Origin: Pseudarthrobacter sulfonivorans
GTDB taxonomy: Bacteria > Actinomycetota > Actinomycetes > Actinomycetales > Micrococcaceae
NCBI RefSeq assembly: GCF_001484605.1
Contig: NZ_CP013747.1
Span: 2,914,001 to 2,978,000 of the forward strand
DNA: 64,000 bases
Direction: 5' to 3'
The position numbers and the translations under genes are program-made. The notes beneath the pieces are model-generated. The model did no database searches and was not told the origin of the DNA. It saw only the letters and a program-made list of their open reading frames with translations. Positions 25,905 through 34,046 of this stretch are shown here, in pieces (the stretch's first letter is position 1; each line of letters opens with the position of its first letter).

Positions 25905-26666
25905 ATGGAAGAGGAACTGCTCGGAAACCCCGCCCCGATTCTCCGCCCGGTCCGGCACGGCAACGCCTTCGAGGAGACCATCGAACGCTTGCTCCAGAAC
26001 ATCAAACTCGGTCTGTTCGGTGTAGGGACCAAGCTGCCAGCCGAGCGGGAACTTGCCGAGACGCTGGGCGTATCGCGCGCCACCCTGCGGGACGCCCTGG
26101 CCGAGCTGCAGAAGGCCGGATACGTTGAAGTTCAGCGCGGCCGCTATGGAGGAACGTACGTGTGCAGCCGGCCCCCTGCAGGTTCGGGGTCCTACCCGGA
26201 ACTCGATCCGGCCGAGGTAGACGACGTCCTAACCTTTCGCGGCGTACTCGAGCCGGCGGCCGCATCCTTAGCGGCCAGGGCGACGTTATCACCTGCCCAG
26301 CGCGGTCACCTGCTGAGGACTTTGGCCGAGGTGGCCAGTGCGCCTGCGAATCTGTACCGGCCGAAGGACGCAAGATTCCATGTGGCGATCGCAGAAGTGG
26401 CAGGATCGCCAAGCCTTGCGCTCGCGGTGGCGGATGTCCGCTCAAAGGTAAGTGACCTGCTGGACCGGATACCTCTTATCCAACCCAACCTGGAACATTC
26501 CAACCGGCAGCACCAGGAAATCGTGGACGCCATACTCCGGGGCGACGATGAGGCAGCCTTCAAGGCGGCGCAAGATCATCTGCAGGGAACAGCGTCGCTG
26601 CTACATGGATTCCTCGGACATTCCCAGCCTGAGATTTCCCCGCAATCGACTGCTCCACAGCGTTGA
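25905..26666 (+). CDS. GntR-family regulator, FadR subfamily
   Basis: 253 residues. The winged helix-turn-helix (about residues 25-90) reads LPAERELAETLGVSRATLRD then ALAELQKAGYVEVQRGRYGG. The C-terminal FCD domain is all-helical, with RFHVAIAEVAGS and NRQHQEIVDAI holding probable metal/ligand residues. It is divergent from the ethanolamine-type operon and so is its likely controller. After the stop, 26667-26883 shows no supported feature. Confidence 0.9.
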   Translation: MEEELLGNPAPILRPVRHGNAFEETIERLLQNIKLGLFGVGTKLPAERELAETLGVSRATLRDALAELQKAGYVEVQRGRYGGTYVCSRPPAGSGSYPELDPAEVDDVLTFRGVLEPAAASLAARATLSPAQRGHLLRTLAEVASAPANLYRPKDARFHVAIAEVAGSPSLALAVADVRSKVSDLLDRIPLIQPNLEHSNRQHQEIVDAILRGDDEAAFKAAQDHLQGTASLLHGFLGHSQPEISPQSTAPQR

Positions 26667-26883
26667 GTTGACACGGCTTCCCCGCTGACGGGCCGATGCT
26701 GGCCGAAGCCGACGTCGCCTTCCGTCCCTCCCCCCAGGCGGCCGCCTGCCCGGCCTTGGACACCGTCCCCCTATTTCCCCAGCATCCATTGCCTGGCTGC
26801 AGTTCGCGGGTTCACTATGGATGGAAACGGGACGGCCGGCTCGGTCCGGAGCGCTCACCGCCTGACGGCTCAAGGGAGAGTCC

Positions 26884-28530
26884 ATGGACAGCACCGGTTT
26901 TGTTTCCCCGAACCGACGTTCGCTGCTGAAGGCGGCCGGGATTGGGGCGGCCAGTATTGCCGCCATACCCCTCCTGTCCTCCTGCACCGGCGAACCCGCG
27001 CGGCTGTCGTCATCGGCGTCGCCAGCACTGCTCCCCGCCCCGCCGGGACAGATCGAACCACTGCTGGACCGGGCGAAAGTTACAAACGCCTTGGCCAAGC
27101 TCGACGAATTGATCCAGGATGCCATGGAGAGCACCGGGCTGCCGGGGATGGCCGTAGCCGTGGTGCATCGGGACGAGGTGGTGTACTCCAAGGGCTTTGG
27201 GGTCCGGGAAGTCGGTAAGCCGGAGGAGATCGGTCCTGACACGGTGTTCCAGGTGGCTTCTGTGTCCAAGCCGCTGGCGTCCACAGTGGTGGCAGGGTTG
27301 GTGGGGCAGCATGTCATCAACTGGACCGACGCCGTCATTGAACACAATAAGAACTTCGCGCTCAAGGATGACTACGTCACGCGGAATGCGAGCTTTGCTG
27401 ATCTGCTCTCCCACCGCAGTGGGCTGAAAACGAGTTCGGGTGATCTGCTGGAGGACCTCGGATTCGATCGGGCGTACATCCTCGGCCACCTCCATCAGGA
27501 GCCCCTTGATACGTTCCGGTCCAGCTACAACTACAGCAATTTCGGCTACACAGAAGCCGGCCAGGCAGCAGCCGACGCGATGAAAACGACCTGGGAAGAT
27601 CTGGCCGATGAGGTCCTGTTCCGGAAGCTGGGCATGACCGCCAGCAGTTACCGCCATTCGGACTACGAGAAAGCCACCAACAAGGCCATCCTTCACGTGC
27701 CGCTCGGGAACAAGGAGTGGGCAGCGAAATACCGCCGCAACGCCGATCCCCAGGCTCCGGCCGGGGGCGCGAGCTCGTCGGTGCGGGACCTTGCCCAATG
27801 GCTCCGGCTGCAGCTCGGAAACGGCAGTTACGAGGGCAAACCCGTTATTGATCCGGCTGCCCTCCAAACCACCCACGTTCCCCATATAGTCTCCGGCCCG
27901 GCATCGGCCCCGGCTGCCCGGTCCCGTTTCTACGGCCTGGGCTGGAACATCTCCTACGACGACCAGGCCCGCGTCCAGCTGGGACACTCCGGGGCATTTA
28001 ATCTTGGCGCAGCCACCGCCGTCTCGATGCTTCCGGGTGAACAACTGGCCATAGTAGTCCTGACGAACGGGCGACCACAGGGGATCCCTGAAGCAATCAA
28101 CGCTGGCTTTCTGGATGCAGCCCAGCACGGAACACCCACGGTGGATTGGCTGGCATTCACCGCCGGCGTCTTCAAACAAATCGATGAGTCCGAGAAACCT
28201 GAGGTCGACTACACCAAGACCCCGGCTACCCCCACTCCTCCCCGGACAAACAGTGCCTACACAGGCACCTATGACAACTCCTACTATGGCCAGCTTGTGG
28301 TCCTCGAAGACGGCGGGAAACTGGCCATGAGACTGGGACCATCTGGCAGTCCCACGACTTTCCCGCTTACCCACTTTGACGGCGACACGTTCAGCTTCGA
28401 ATCCATCGGAGAAAACGCCAACGGCCTGGCCGGTGCGCTGTTTGCAGGAGCAGGCAGCGGCTCCTCGCCAACCGTCACCCTGGACTTCTACGACAGAACC
28501 GGGCTGGGGACATTCACGCGGGCCTCGTAA
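26884..28530 (+). CDS. Beta-lactamase-fold serine hydrolase (class C type), exported lipoprotein
   Basis: 548 residues. The head has a twin-arginine-like RRSLLKAAGIG and lipobox-like LLSSC near residue 39, so it is probably exported and lipid-anchored. The catalytic SxxK is VSVSKP (about residue 130), the second motif YNYSNFGY and the third HSGAF. A C-terminal beta-barrel-like extension (about residues 450-548) follows, with YTGTYDNSYYG. It resembles esterases and D-aminopeptidases/PBP4*-like proteins rather than a true lactamase. It stands alone, ending in a dispersed hairpin. Confidence 0.88.
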   Translation: MDSTGFVSPNRRSLLKAAGIGAASIAAIPLLSSCTGEPARLSSSASPALLPAPPGQIEPLLDRAKVTNALAKLDELIQDAMESTGLPGMAVAVVHRDEVVYSKGFGVREVGKPEEIGPDTVFQVASVSKPLASTVVAGLVGQHVINWTDAVIEHNKNFALKDDYVTRNASFADLLSHRSGLKTSSGDLLEDLGFDRAYILGHLHQEPLDTFRSSYNYSNFGYTEAGQAAADAMKTTWEDLADEVLFRKLGMTASSYRHSDYEKATNKAILHVPLGNKEWAAKYRRNADPQAPAGGASSSVRDLAQWLRLQLGNGSYEGKPVIDPAALQTTHVPHIVSGPASAPAARSRFYGLGWNISYDDQARVQLGHSGAFNLGAATAVSMLPGEQLAIVVLTNGRPQGIPEAINAGFLDAAQHGTPTVDWLAFTAGVFKQIDESEKPEVDYTKTPATPTPPRTNSAYTGTYDNSYYGQLVVLEDGGKLAMRLGPSGSPTTFPLTHFDGDTFSFESIGENANGLAGALFAGAGSGSSPTVTLDFYDRTGLGTFTRAS

Positions 28531-28543
28531 GGCAGCGGACGAC

Positions 28544-28579
28544 AGCGGACGACGGCGGGACGTCCCGCCGTCGTCCGCT
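28544..28579. repeat. Dispersed hairpin repeat, copy 6, with partial duplication
   Basis: Perfect 17-bp stem (28544-28560 with 28563-28579), 13 bases after the serine hydrolase stop. The left arm start CAGCGGACGAC is duplicated directly upstream (28533-28543), giving a tandem half-repeat. Confidence 0.9.
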
Positions 28580-28665
28580 TACGTCCCCAGGACGTGGGCA
28601 GAGGGCGCCGTCGACGCTAGTAAATCCTCATTGTGGTGGGCGCCCAACAGGGCCACCATGTTCGT

Positions 28666-29448
28666 ATGGACGCTGAAACACCGAAGGCGGCGGAGCTGAA
28701 CCTTCCCCAGGCCTTCCTCCTTCTGGCAACGAACGACATGAACGGCAAACCTGAAGTGCCGGTGTTCGCACTCAGGACCACTGTGGCAGGGGCAATATTG
28801 GCCGAGCTGGACCTGATCGGTGCGATCGAGCTGCAGGGGAAGCGCATCAGGGCGACCGGCGACGCCCCGCAAACAGACTTCCAGCGCGAGCTGGAACTCA
28901 TCCGTGGCAAATCCCGGCCCCACACTCCCAAGGGGTGGGTGGGCATGCTGGAGGGCCGCGCCGTGGTGCAGCGTGTCTACGAGGCGATGGCGTCGCTGGG
29001 CATCGTGGAACATGTCGGCGAAAAGCACCTGGGCCGGTTCCGGGCCGTGCGGTACCCGGAGAAGGACCACGCTCCGGAGGCGGCGCTCCTGGAAAAGATC
29101 CAGGCCGCCCTCAGCGGCCCGCCGTCCGAACTTGAGGCTCCGGATACGACGGCGACCGACGCCGGCTCTGATGCGGGGACCAGTGATGCCGCGTCTGGTG
29201 CGGGGGTGTCCGAGGCCACGAAGGTTGGTGCCGGGGCGCCCGATGCCAAGCCTGATTCGAAGGCGCCAGATGCCAGGACCATAGTGCTGATCGCCCTGCT
29301 TCAGGCGGCCGGAATGCTTGGCAAGCTCTTCCCGGCGGCAGATCTGACCCGGGCAACTGAGCTGTCGAAGGACTATTGGCCGTCCCGCGCGGTGGAGGAC
29401 GAGCTTCGTATGATCAGACTGGCGGAGCAAGAAGCCGCAAACCTGTAG
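28666..29448 (+). CDS. GPP34/GOLPH3-family protein
   Basis: 260 residues from the ATG at 28666. The N-terminal and C-terminal parts match the GPP34 (Golgi phosphoprotein 3) fold: LNLPQAFLLLATND, ILAELDLIGAIELQGKRI and, at the end, ALLQAAGMLGKLFP. An Ala/Asp/Gly-rich linker of about 50 residues (about 155-205) separates two blocks and is probably disordered. Eukaryotic members bind phosphoinositides; the role of the actinobacterial ones is unknown. Single gene between a hairpin and the MocR gene. Confidence 0.82.
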   Translation: MDAETPKAAELNLPQAFLLLATNDMNGKPEVPVFALRTTVAGAILAELDLIGAIELQGKRIRATGDAPQTDFQRELELIRGKSRPHTPKGWVGMLEGRAVVQRVYEAMASLGIVEHVGEKHLGRFRAVRYPEKDHAPEAALLEKIQAALSGPPSELEAPDTTATDAGSDAGTSDAASGAGVSEATKVGAGAPDAKPDSKAPDARTIVLIALLQAAGMLGKLFPAADLTRATELSKDYWPSRAVEDELRMIRLAEQEAANL

Positions 29449-29574
29449 CGCCTGAAACCGCGCCGGCACACCTGATGGACATGGCGCTGTACCGGACGTA
29501 TTTATCTCAGCTGTGTTGATGAAACCGGGCCCGTAAAATGGGGCCATGGTGAAATCAGTTCCGCGGTTCGCGGA

Positions 29575-31071
29575 GTGAAGAGCGCTGGTGGGCGTCTGCT
29601 GGCCGGACTTGAGCTGGACCGCGCCGCGGCGCAGCCCCTGCACCAGCAGCTGTACGCGCAACTGCGCACACAGATCCTGACGGGTACGCTGCCGACCGGA
29701 ACCCGCTTGCCCTCGACCCGCACACTGGTCACCGAGTTGGGAGTCTCGCGGATCACCGTCGTGTCCGCGTTCGAGCAACTCACCGCCGAGGGTTTCCTGC
29801 GCTCACGCGCGGGAGACGGCACGTACGTCGACACCCTGTGGAGCGATGCCGCCCCGCAGCGGCCGATGTCCCGGCCGCCGCTGTCCGAACGCGGAGCCGC
29901 CACCTCGTCGCGGGGCACCGACCTGTTCAGCGAGGCGCCGCACGTGTGGGCGCCGGCCGAGACGGAATCGTTCGTCGCCAGCCAGGTTGCGTCCTCGGCT
30001 TTCCCCGCGGCGACGTGGAAGCGCCTGCTGGGACGCCATGCCGGACGCACCGATCCGCTTGCGATCGGGTACAGCGATCCGCACGGCCATCGCCCACTGC
30101 GGGAAGCGATCGCGGACTACGTCAACGATGTAAGGGGCCTGGGGTGCACAGCGGACCAGATCGTCGTCACCTCCGGCGCGCAACAGGCGTTCAACGTGCT
30201 GGCGGTTCTCCTGCTCGACGCCGGCGACCCCGTCGTCGTTGAGGACCCGGGGCACATCTCCGGACGGCTCGCCTTCCAGTCCCAGGGCTGTCCTGTCCGA
30301 GGCGTCCCGGTCGACAACGAGGGAGCGGTCCTCCCGGACGAGCACGACGGCGCGCCCCCGGCCCGTCTGGCCTGTCTGACTCCCGCGCGGCATCATCCGC
30401 TCGGCATCGCGATGAGCCCGGCGCGGAGGGCGGAGTGGATCGCCTGGGCGCAGCGAAACGGGAGCTGGATTGTCGAGGACGACTGCGACAGCGAGCTGCG
30501 CTACCGCGGGAAACTCCTTCCCACGCTGTTCGGGCTCGATCTGAGCAGGCAAGTGATCACCGTGGGCTCCTTCAGCAAGGTGCTCGCGCCATCGATCCGC
30601 CTCGGATACTGCGTGCTGCCGGAGGACCTGGTGGAGCCGTTCGCATCCGCATCGTCGGTCATCGGACGCCCGCCCGCGATGGTGCTCCAGCTGGCACTCA
30701 CGGACTTCCTGGCGGAAGGACACTTACACTCCCATCTGCGCCGGACCCGGCGTCTCTATGCGGCACGCCAGGACGCCCTGCTCGACGCGATCGATCAGCA
30801 GATGAGCCACAGGGTCCAAGCCGGCCCGGTAGACGCGGGCCTGCACGTCATGGGCTGGCTCCGTGAACCGGTCGACGACATCGAGGTAGCGCGGGGACTG
30901 GCCGCGGGCGGGGTTTACACCTACCCCCTCGGCGAGTACAAGCTCACCCGACAGCTTCCCCCGGCACTCCTGATCGGGTTCGCCGGCACCGCGGCGGAGC
31001 ACATGCCGCAGGCCGTCGGCAGGATGGCCGCCGCGTGGGACCGATGGGAGCGCACCACCGCAGGTTCCTGA
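29575..31071 (+). CDS. MocR/PdxR-type GntR regulator with aminotransferase-like domain
   Basis: 498 residues. The winged HTH (about residues 15-85) includes GTRLPSTRTLVTELGVSRIT; the remaining 400 residues are a fold-type I aminotransferase domain with VEDPGH, EDDCDSELRYRG and the PLP-lysine region VGSFSKVLAPSIRLGY. Such proteins use pyridoxal phosphate as effector. GTG at 29575 overlaps the end of a ten-codon frame (29546-29578) that may just be leader sequence. It lies in line with the isomerase-MFS pair downstream, its probable target. Confidence 0.9.
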   Translation: MKSAGGRLLAGLELDRAAAQPLHQQLYAQLRTQILTGTLPTGTRLPSTRTLVTELGVSRITVVSAFEQLTAEGFLRSRAGDGTYVDTLWSDAAPQRPMSRPPLSERGAATSSRGTDLFSEAPHVWAPAETESFVASQVASSAFPAATWKRLLGRHAGRTDPLAIGYSDPHGHRPLREAIADYVNDVRGLGCTADQIVVTSGAQQAFNVLAVLLLDAGDPVVVEDPGHISGRLAFQSQGCPVRGVPVDNEGAVLPDEHDGAPPARLACLTPARHHPLGIAMSPARRAEWIAWAQRNGSWIVEDDCDSELRYRGKLLPTLFGLDLSRQVITVGSFSKVLAPSIRLGYCVLPEDLVEPFASASSVIGRPPAMVLQLALTDFLAEGHLHSHLRRTRRLYAARQDALLDAIDQQMSHRVQAGPVDAGLHVMGWLREPVDDIEVARGLAAGGVYTYPLGEYKLTRQLPPALLIGFAGTAAEHMPQAVGRMAAAWDRWERTTAGS

Positions 31072-31093
31072 ATGGACTTAACGGCTGAGTGCA

Positions 31094-31119
31094 TAATGGA
31101 TCTTTTTCGAAATCCATTA
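31094..31119. promoter_or_regulatory. Inverted repeat upstream of the isomerase/MFS operon
   Basis: TAATGGAT (31094-31101) and ATCCATTA (31112-31119) form a perfect 8-bp inverted repeat between the MocR stop and the next gene. TTAACGGC also occurs as a direct repeat on either side (near 31079 and 31117). MocR proteins often bind a mix of direct and inverted repeats. Confidence 0.5.
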
Positions 31120-31182
31120 ACGGCGTACAAATGAGGAGTGACATTCGCCAACACTCCAGATATGCCTCCCGAGGAGCCCACG

Positions 31183-32268
31183 ATGCCCCCAGCCGACGCC
31201 CGATTCCAGGCGCTCCTGAGACCCCGCCTCAACGACGAGGAAATGGAGTCCCTGCCCCGCCTCACTGACGAGCTCGCCCGGACCCTGATCGACCGGATCG
31301 ACCGTGCCCCTCTGTTCGCCCACGCCTACGCCCTCCTCGGCAACCTGACCTACGGCGGGTACGGGCCCGCTGATGTGCTCGACTTCGCGCACCGGCACGG
31401 CCTGGCCGGCGCATGCATCCACCTCCTCGACGGCGAGGAGCGGAGCCTGGGCCGGATGAGCGACGACAGGCTGGGCGATTTCGCCGGTCGCGCCCGCCGC
31501 CTGGGTCTGAGCATCCACCTCGAAATCAGCACCACCCTGCGCGCGGATGTGGACGAGGTGGTCCGGATCGCTGGCGTCCTCGGTGTCCAGCACATCCGCG
31601 TCTACTCGCGTTTCGAGGGCACGCTCTCCGAGGTTATGACACTGATCGAGCAGGACCTGCGCCGGCTCGCCGCGCTCGCAGATGAGCACGATCTGCACTT
31701 CTCCTTCGAGCAGCACGAGGAACTGCGCTCCACCGAGGTCGCCGAGTTGCTGCGCCGGGTCTCTCATCCGCGCCTGCACGCCATGTTCGATTTCGGGAAC
31801 ATGATTAATGCCTGTGAGCGCCCCATGGATGCCCTGTCCTCGCTCGCCCCGCACATCCTGCAGGCGCACCTGAAAGGGGTGGATGTTCTCCCCGAGGGGG
31901 ACGGATACGGTCACCGCGGTGTGCTGCAGGGAAGTCCTGAGGACGACCTGCCCGGTGCACGGATGCTCTTCGAACTCCTGATGCTCGGTGAGGACAAGCC
32001 CCAGGTCATCGCCCTGGCTCTCGAACAGGAAAACCTCTACTACGCTCCCGCCTTCCGCCACGCCGGCGAAGGCGAGGACCCGTTCATCCCGTACCGGGAT
32101 CTGAGCACCACCGGCATCCCGGCCGGATGGACCCGGGATGAACTGCTCGCTGCAGAACCAGGCTGGGCCGACCACCAGGTGGCCTATGTGAAGGATCTGC
32201 TCACCTCGCTGCGCGACATCGCCGTATCGCAGCTCGACACAACGAACTCTATGGCAGGTGCACGATGA
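31183..32268 (+). CDS. Sugar phosphate isomerase/epimerase-like TIM-barrel protein
   Basis: 361 residues from the ATG at 31183, chosen because GAGGAG lies 6 bases upstream; a GTG at 31138 would add 15 residues but its Shine-Dalgarno sequence touches the start. The xylose-isomerase-like barrel shows IHLEIS, FSFEQHEELRS, MFDFGNMINA and LQAHLKGVDV, supplying Glu, Asp and His metal ligands. Its stop overlaps the next start by four bases (ATGA). Substrate unknown; it probably acts on the compound carried by the adjacent MFS protein. Confidence 0.82.
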   Translation: MPPADARFQALLRPRLNDEEMESLPRLTDELARTLIDRIDRAPLFAHAYALLGNLTYGGYGPADVLDFAHRHGLAGACIHLLDGEERSLGRMSDDRLGDFAGRARRLGLSIHLEISTTLRADVDEVVRIAGVLGVQHIRVYSRFEGTLSEVMTLIEQDLRRLAALADEHDLHFSFEQHEELRSTEVAELLRRVSHPRLHAMFDFGNMINACERPMDALSSLAPHILQAHLKGVDVLPEGDGYGHRGVLQGSPEDDLPGARMLFELLMLGEDKPQVIALALEQENLYYAPAFRHAGEGEDPFIPYRDLSTTGIPAGWTRDELLAAEPGWADHQVAYVKDLLTSLRDIAVSQLDTTNSMAGAR

Positions 32269-33563
32269 CCACGATGGCTAAAACCGCCGAGAAGGCCACG
32301 AAACCAGTCGACTGGAGCAAATGGATCCGCTTCGCTCTGCTCGTTATGGCCGGCGGCACGATCTACAAGCTCGCCAACCTCAAGGACGCGTTCTACGTCC
32401 CCATGCAGGAGGCCATGGGCCTCAGCCACACCGAGATCGGTACGCTCCTGAGCGTCAACTCGATCGTCGCGACGGTGCTCTTCATCGTCGGCGGTTACCT
32501 CGCCGATCGGTTCTCCACCCGGATCCTCATCCCTCTTGGCCTGGTCGGCACCGGAGCGCTGGGCCTGTTCCTGAGCACCTTCCCGGGTTTCGGCACGCTC
32601 CTCCTGGTGTTCGCGCTGCTCGCCGTGTGCTCGGACTGCCTAGTCTGGCCCGCGTTGCTCAAGAGCATCCGGCAGCTTGGCGGTTCGAAGGAACAAGGGC
32701 GGCTCTTCGGCCTGCTCGAGGGCGGTCGCGGTGTCGTCGACACCGCCGTGGCGTTCTCCGCACTGGGAATCTTCGTCCTGCTCGGTTCGGGGACCGGCGG
32801 ATTCCGCGCGGCCGTCGCCTTCTACGCCATCATCGACGTCGTCGTCGGCGTGCTGCTGTTCCTGCTGCTTCGCACTCAGACCAGCGAGCAGGCGAGCGAG
32901 CGTCCCGCCCAGACGAAGCAGAAGGCCGGCCTCGGCGAGATCTGGCGCGCGGCGAAGTTGCCCCAGCTGTGGTGGGTGAGCTTCACCGTGTTCATGGTGT
33001 ACGTCGTGTATTGCGGTTTGACCTACTTCATCCCCTATCTGACTTACATCTACGGGCTGCCCGTCGCACTGGTGGGCGCCTACGGCATCATCAACCAGTA
33101 CGGCCTGAAGATCCTCGGCGGCCCGCTCGGCGGAGTTCTCGCGGACAAGGTGTTCAAGGGTGCGAGCCGGTACATCCGGCTGGCGTTCCTGTGCCTGATC
33201 CCGGTGGTGGCGGTGCTGCTGCTCCTCCCGGCCGATCCGAGCAGCCAGATCCCGGCCATGATCGTGACCCTGCTGTTCTCGCTGATCGTCTTCACCATGC
33301 GGGGTGTGTTCTGGGCGCCGATGGACGAAGTGGGGATCCCGGAGGAGACCAGCGGCACCGCCTTCGGAATCGCCTGCCTGGTCGGCTATGCCCCCGGGAT
33401 GTTCGCGTTCATCGTCTACGGGGCAATCCTCGATGCGAATCCGGGAGCCGGTGGCTACCACATCGTGTTCATCGTGCTCGCGGCGCTCGCGCTCGTGGGA
33501 GCGATCGTGTCCAGCGGGCTCGTGCGGGCCGCCCGGGCCCGACGGGCAGTGGCCGAGGTCTGA
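32265..33563 (+). CDS. MFS transporter
   Basis: 432 residues with about 12 spans. The loop between spans 2 and 3 is VGGYLADRFSTRIL, the MFS signature; GGPLGGVLADKV repeats it in the C-terminal half. ATG overlaps the isomerase stop. Probably imports the substrate of that enzyme under control of the MocR gene. It is not from the 14-span drug family. Followed by a strong terminator. Confidence 0.87.
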   Translation: MTTMAKTAEKATKPVDWSKWIRFALLVMAGGTIYKLANLKDAFYVPMQEAMGLSHTEIGTLLSVNSIVATVLFIVGGYLADRFSTRILIPLGLVGTGALGLFLSTFPGFGTLLLVFALLAVCSDCLVWPALLKSIRQLGGSKEQGRLFGLLEGGRGVVDTAVAFSALGIFVLLGSGTGGFRAAVAFYAIIDVVVGVLLFLLLRTQTSEQASERPAQTKQKAGLGEIWRAAKLPQLWWVSFTVFMVYVVYCGLTYFIPYLTYIYGLPVALVGAYGIINQYGLKILGGPLGGVLADKVFKGASRYIRLAFLCLIPVVAVLLLLPADPSSQIPAMIVTLLFSLIVFTMRGVFWAPMDEVGIPEETSGTAFGIACLVGYAPGMFAFIVYGAILDANPGAGGYHIVFIVLAALALVGAIVSSGLVRAARARRAVAEV

Positions 33564-33583
33564 TCGTTTACCCGACGCGGACG

Positions 33584-33622
33584 ACGACGGAACCCCCGGG
33601 ATCTCCCGGGGGTTTCCGTCGT
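33584..33622 (+). terminator. Strong hairpin terminator after the MFS gene
   Basis: ACGACGGAACCCCCGGGA pairs with TCCCGGGGGTTTCCGTCGT with a single bulged base, 20 bases past the stop. It is unrelated in sequence to the dispersed hairpin that follows about 80 bases later. Confidence 0.85.
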
Positions 33623-33703
33623 GAGGTCGTTCGGCGAGGGGCATTGGACCGACCCGGTTCACCCGCCGTAACGGCGCCCTTCAGCCTGTAGGGACCAGAC
33701 GGA

Positions 33704-33739
33704 AGCGGACGACGGCGGGACGTCCCGCCGTCGTCCGTT
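33704..33739. repeat. Dispersed hairpin repeat, copy 7
   Basis: AGCGGACGACGGCGGGA (33704-33720) pairs with 33723-33739; one G-T wobble replaces a G-C pair at the base. The left flank GGGACCAGACGGA matches the family. It lies between the MFS operon and the leftward TspO relic. Confidence 0.88.
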
Positions 33740-33758
33740 GGTGCGGCCTGTGATGCCC

Positions 33759-33896
33759 CTAGTTATTCAGGGCCGCATACAGGTTCAGACTTGCCGAGAA
33801 AATGAGCCACGAAACATAGGGCAGCATCAGCAACCCGGCAGTCCTGCTGATGGGTCCGAAGTAGAGCACGGTGAACGTCGCCACCACGGCGTGGGC
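33759..33896 (-). pseudogene. TspO/MBR-family 3' relic
   Basis: The minus strand ends in FGPISRTAGLLMLPYVSWLI followed by FSASLNLYAALNN, the last two helices of a TspO-type tryptophan-rich sensory protein (the Arg-x-Ala-Gly, Pro-Tyr-x-x-Trp and Ala/Ser-Leu-Asn positions). Upstream of about 33896 similarity is lost, so roughly two thirds of the protein are missing. Its stop faces hairpin copy 7. The gap 33,897-34,046 shows no other feature. Confidence 0.7.
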
Positions 33897-34046
33897 TCCC
33901 GCGCGGCGCGGGAGGGCTTGTTCAACGTTGGCGAACACTGACTCACTGTGGACAGTCAGGGGCCCGTTCGTCAAACCGCGACGGCCTGGCCATAAATTTC
34001 TGCCGGGAATACGGCGGGAACTCTCGGCGATCACCGGGAAGGCGGA

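Noticed and set aside
19919..26666. Calling the operon a putrescine (Puu) pathway
   Set aside because: No PuuB-type amine oxidase is present and the permease resembles ethanolamine permeases; kept only as the alternative.
27010..28374. 454-codon minus-strand frame opposite the serine hydrolase
   Set aside because: No family resemblance, while the plus strand shows SxxK and HxG motifs.
29546..29578. Ten-codon frame MVKSVPRFAE overlapping the MocR start as a leader peptide
   Set aside because: Too short to support, no obvious regulatory residues or attenuator structure.
32321..33691. 456-codon plus-strand frame shifted relative to the MFS gene
   Set aside because: Arg/Pro/Ala-rich out-of-frame reading of the MFS gene.
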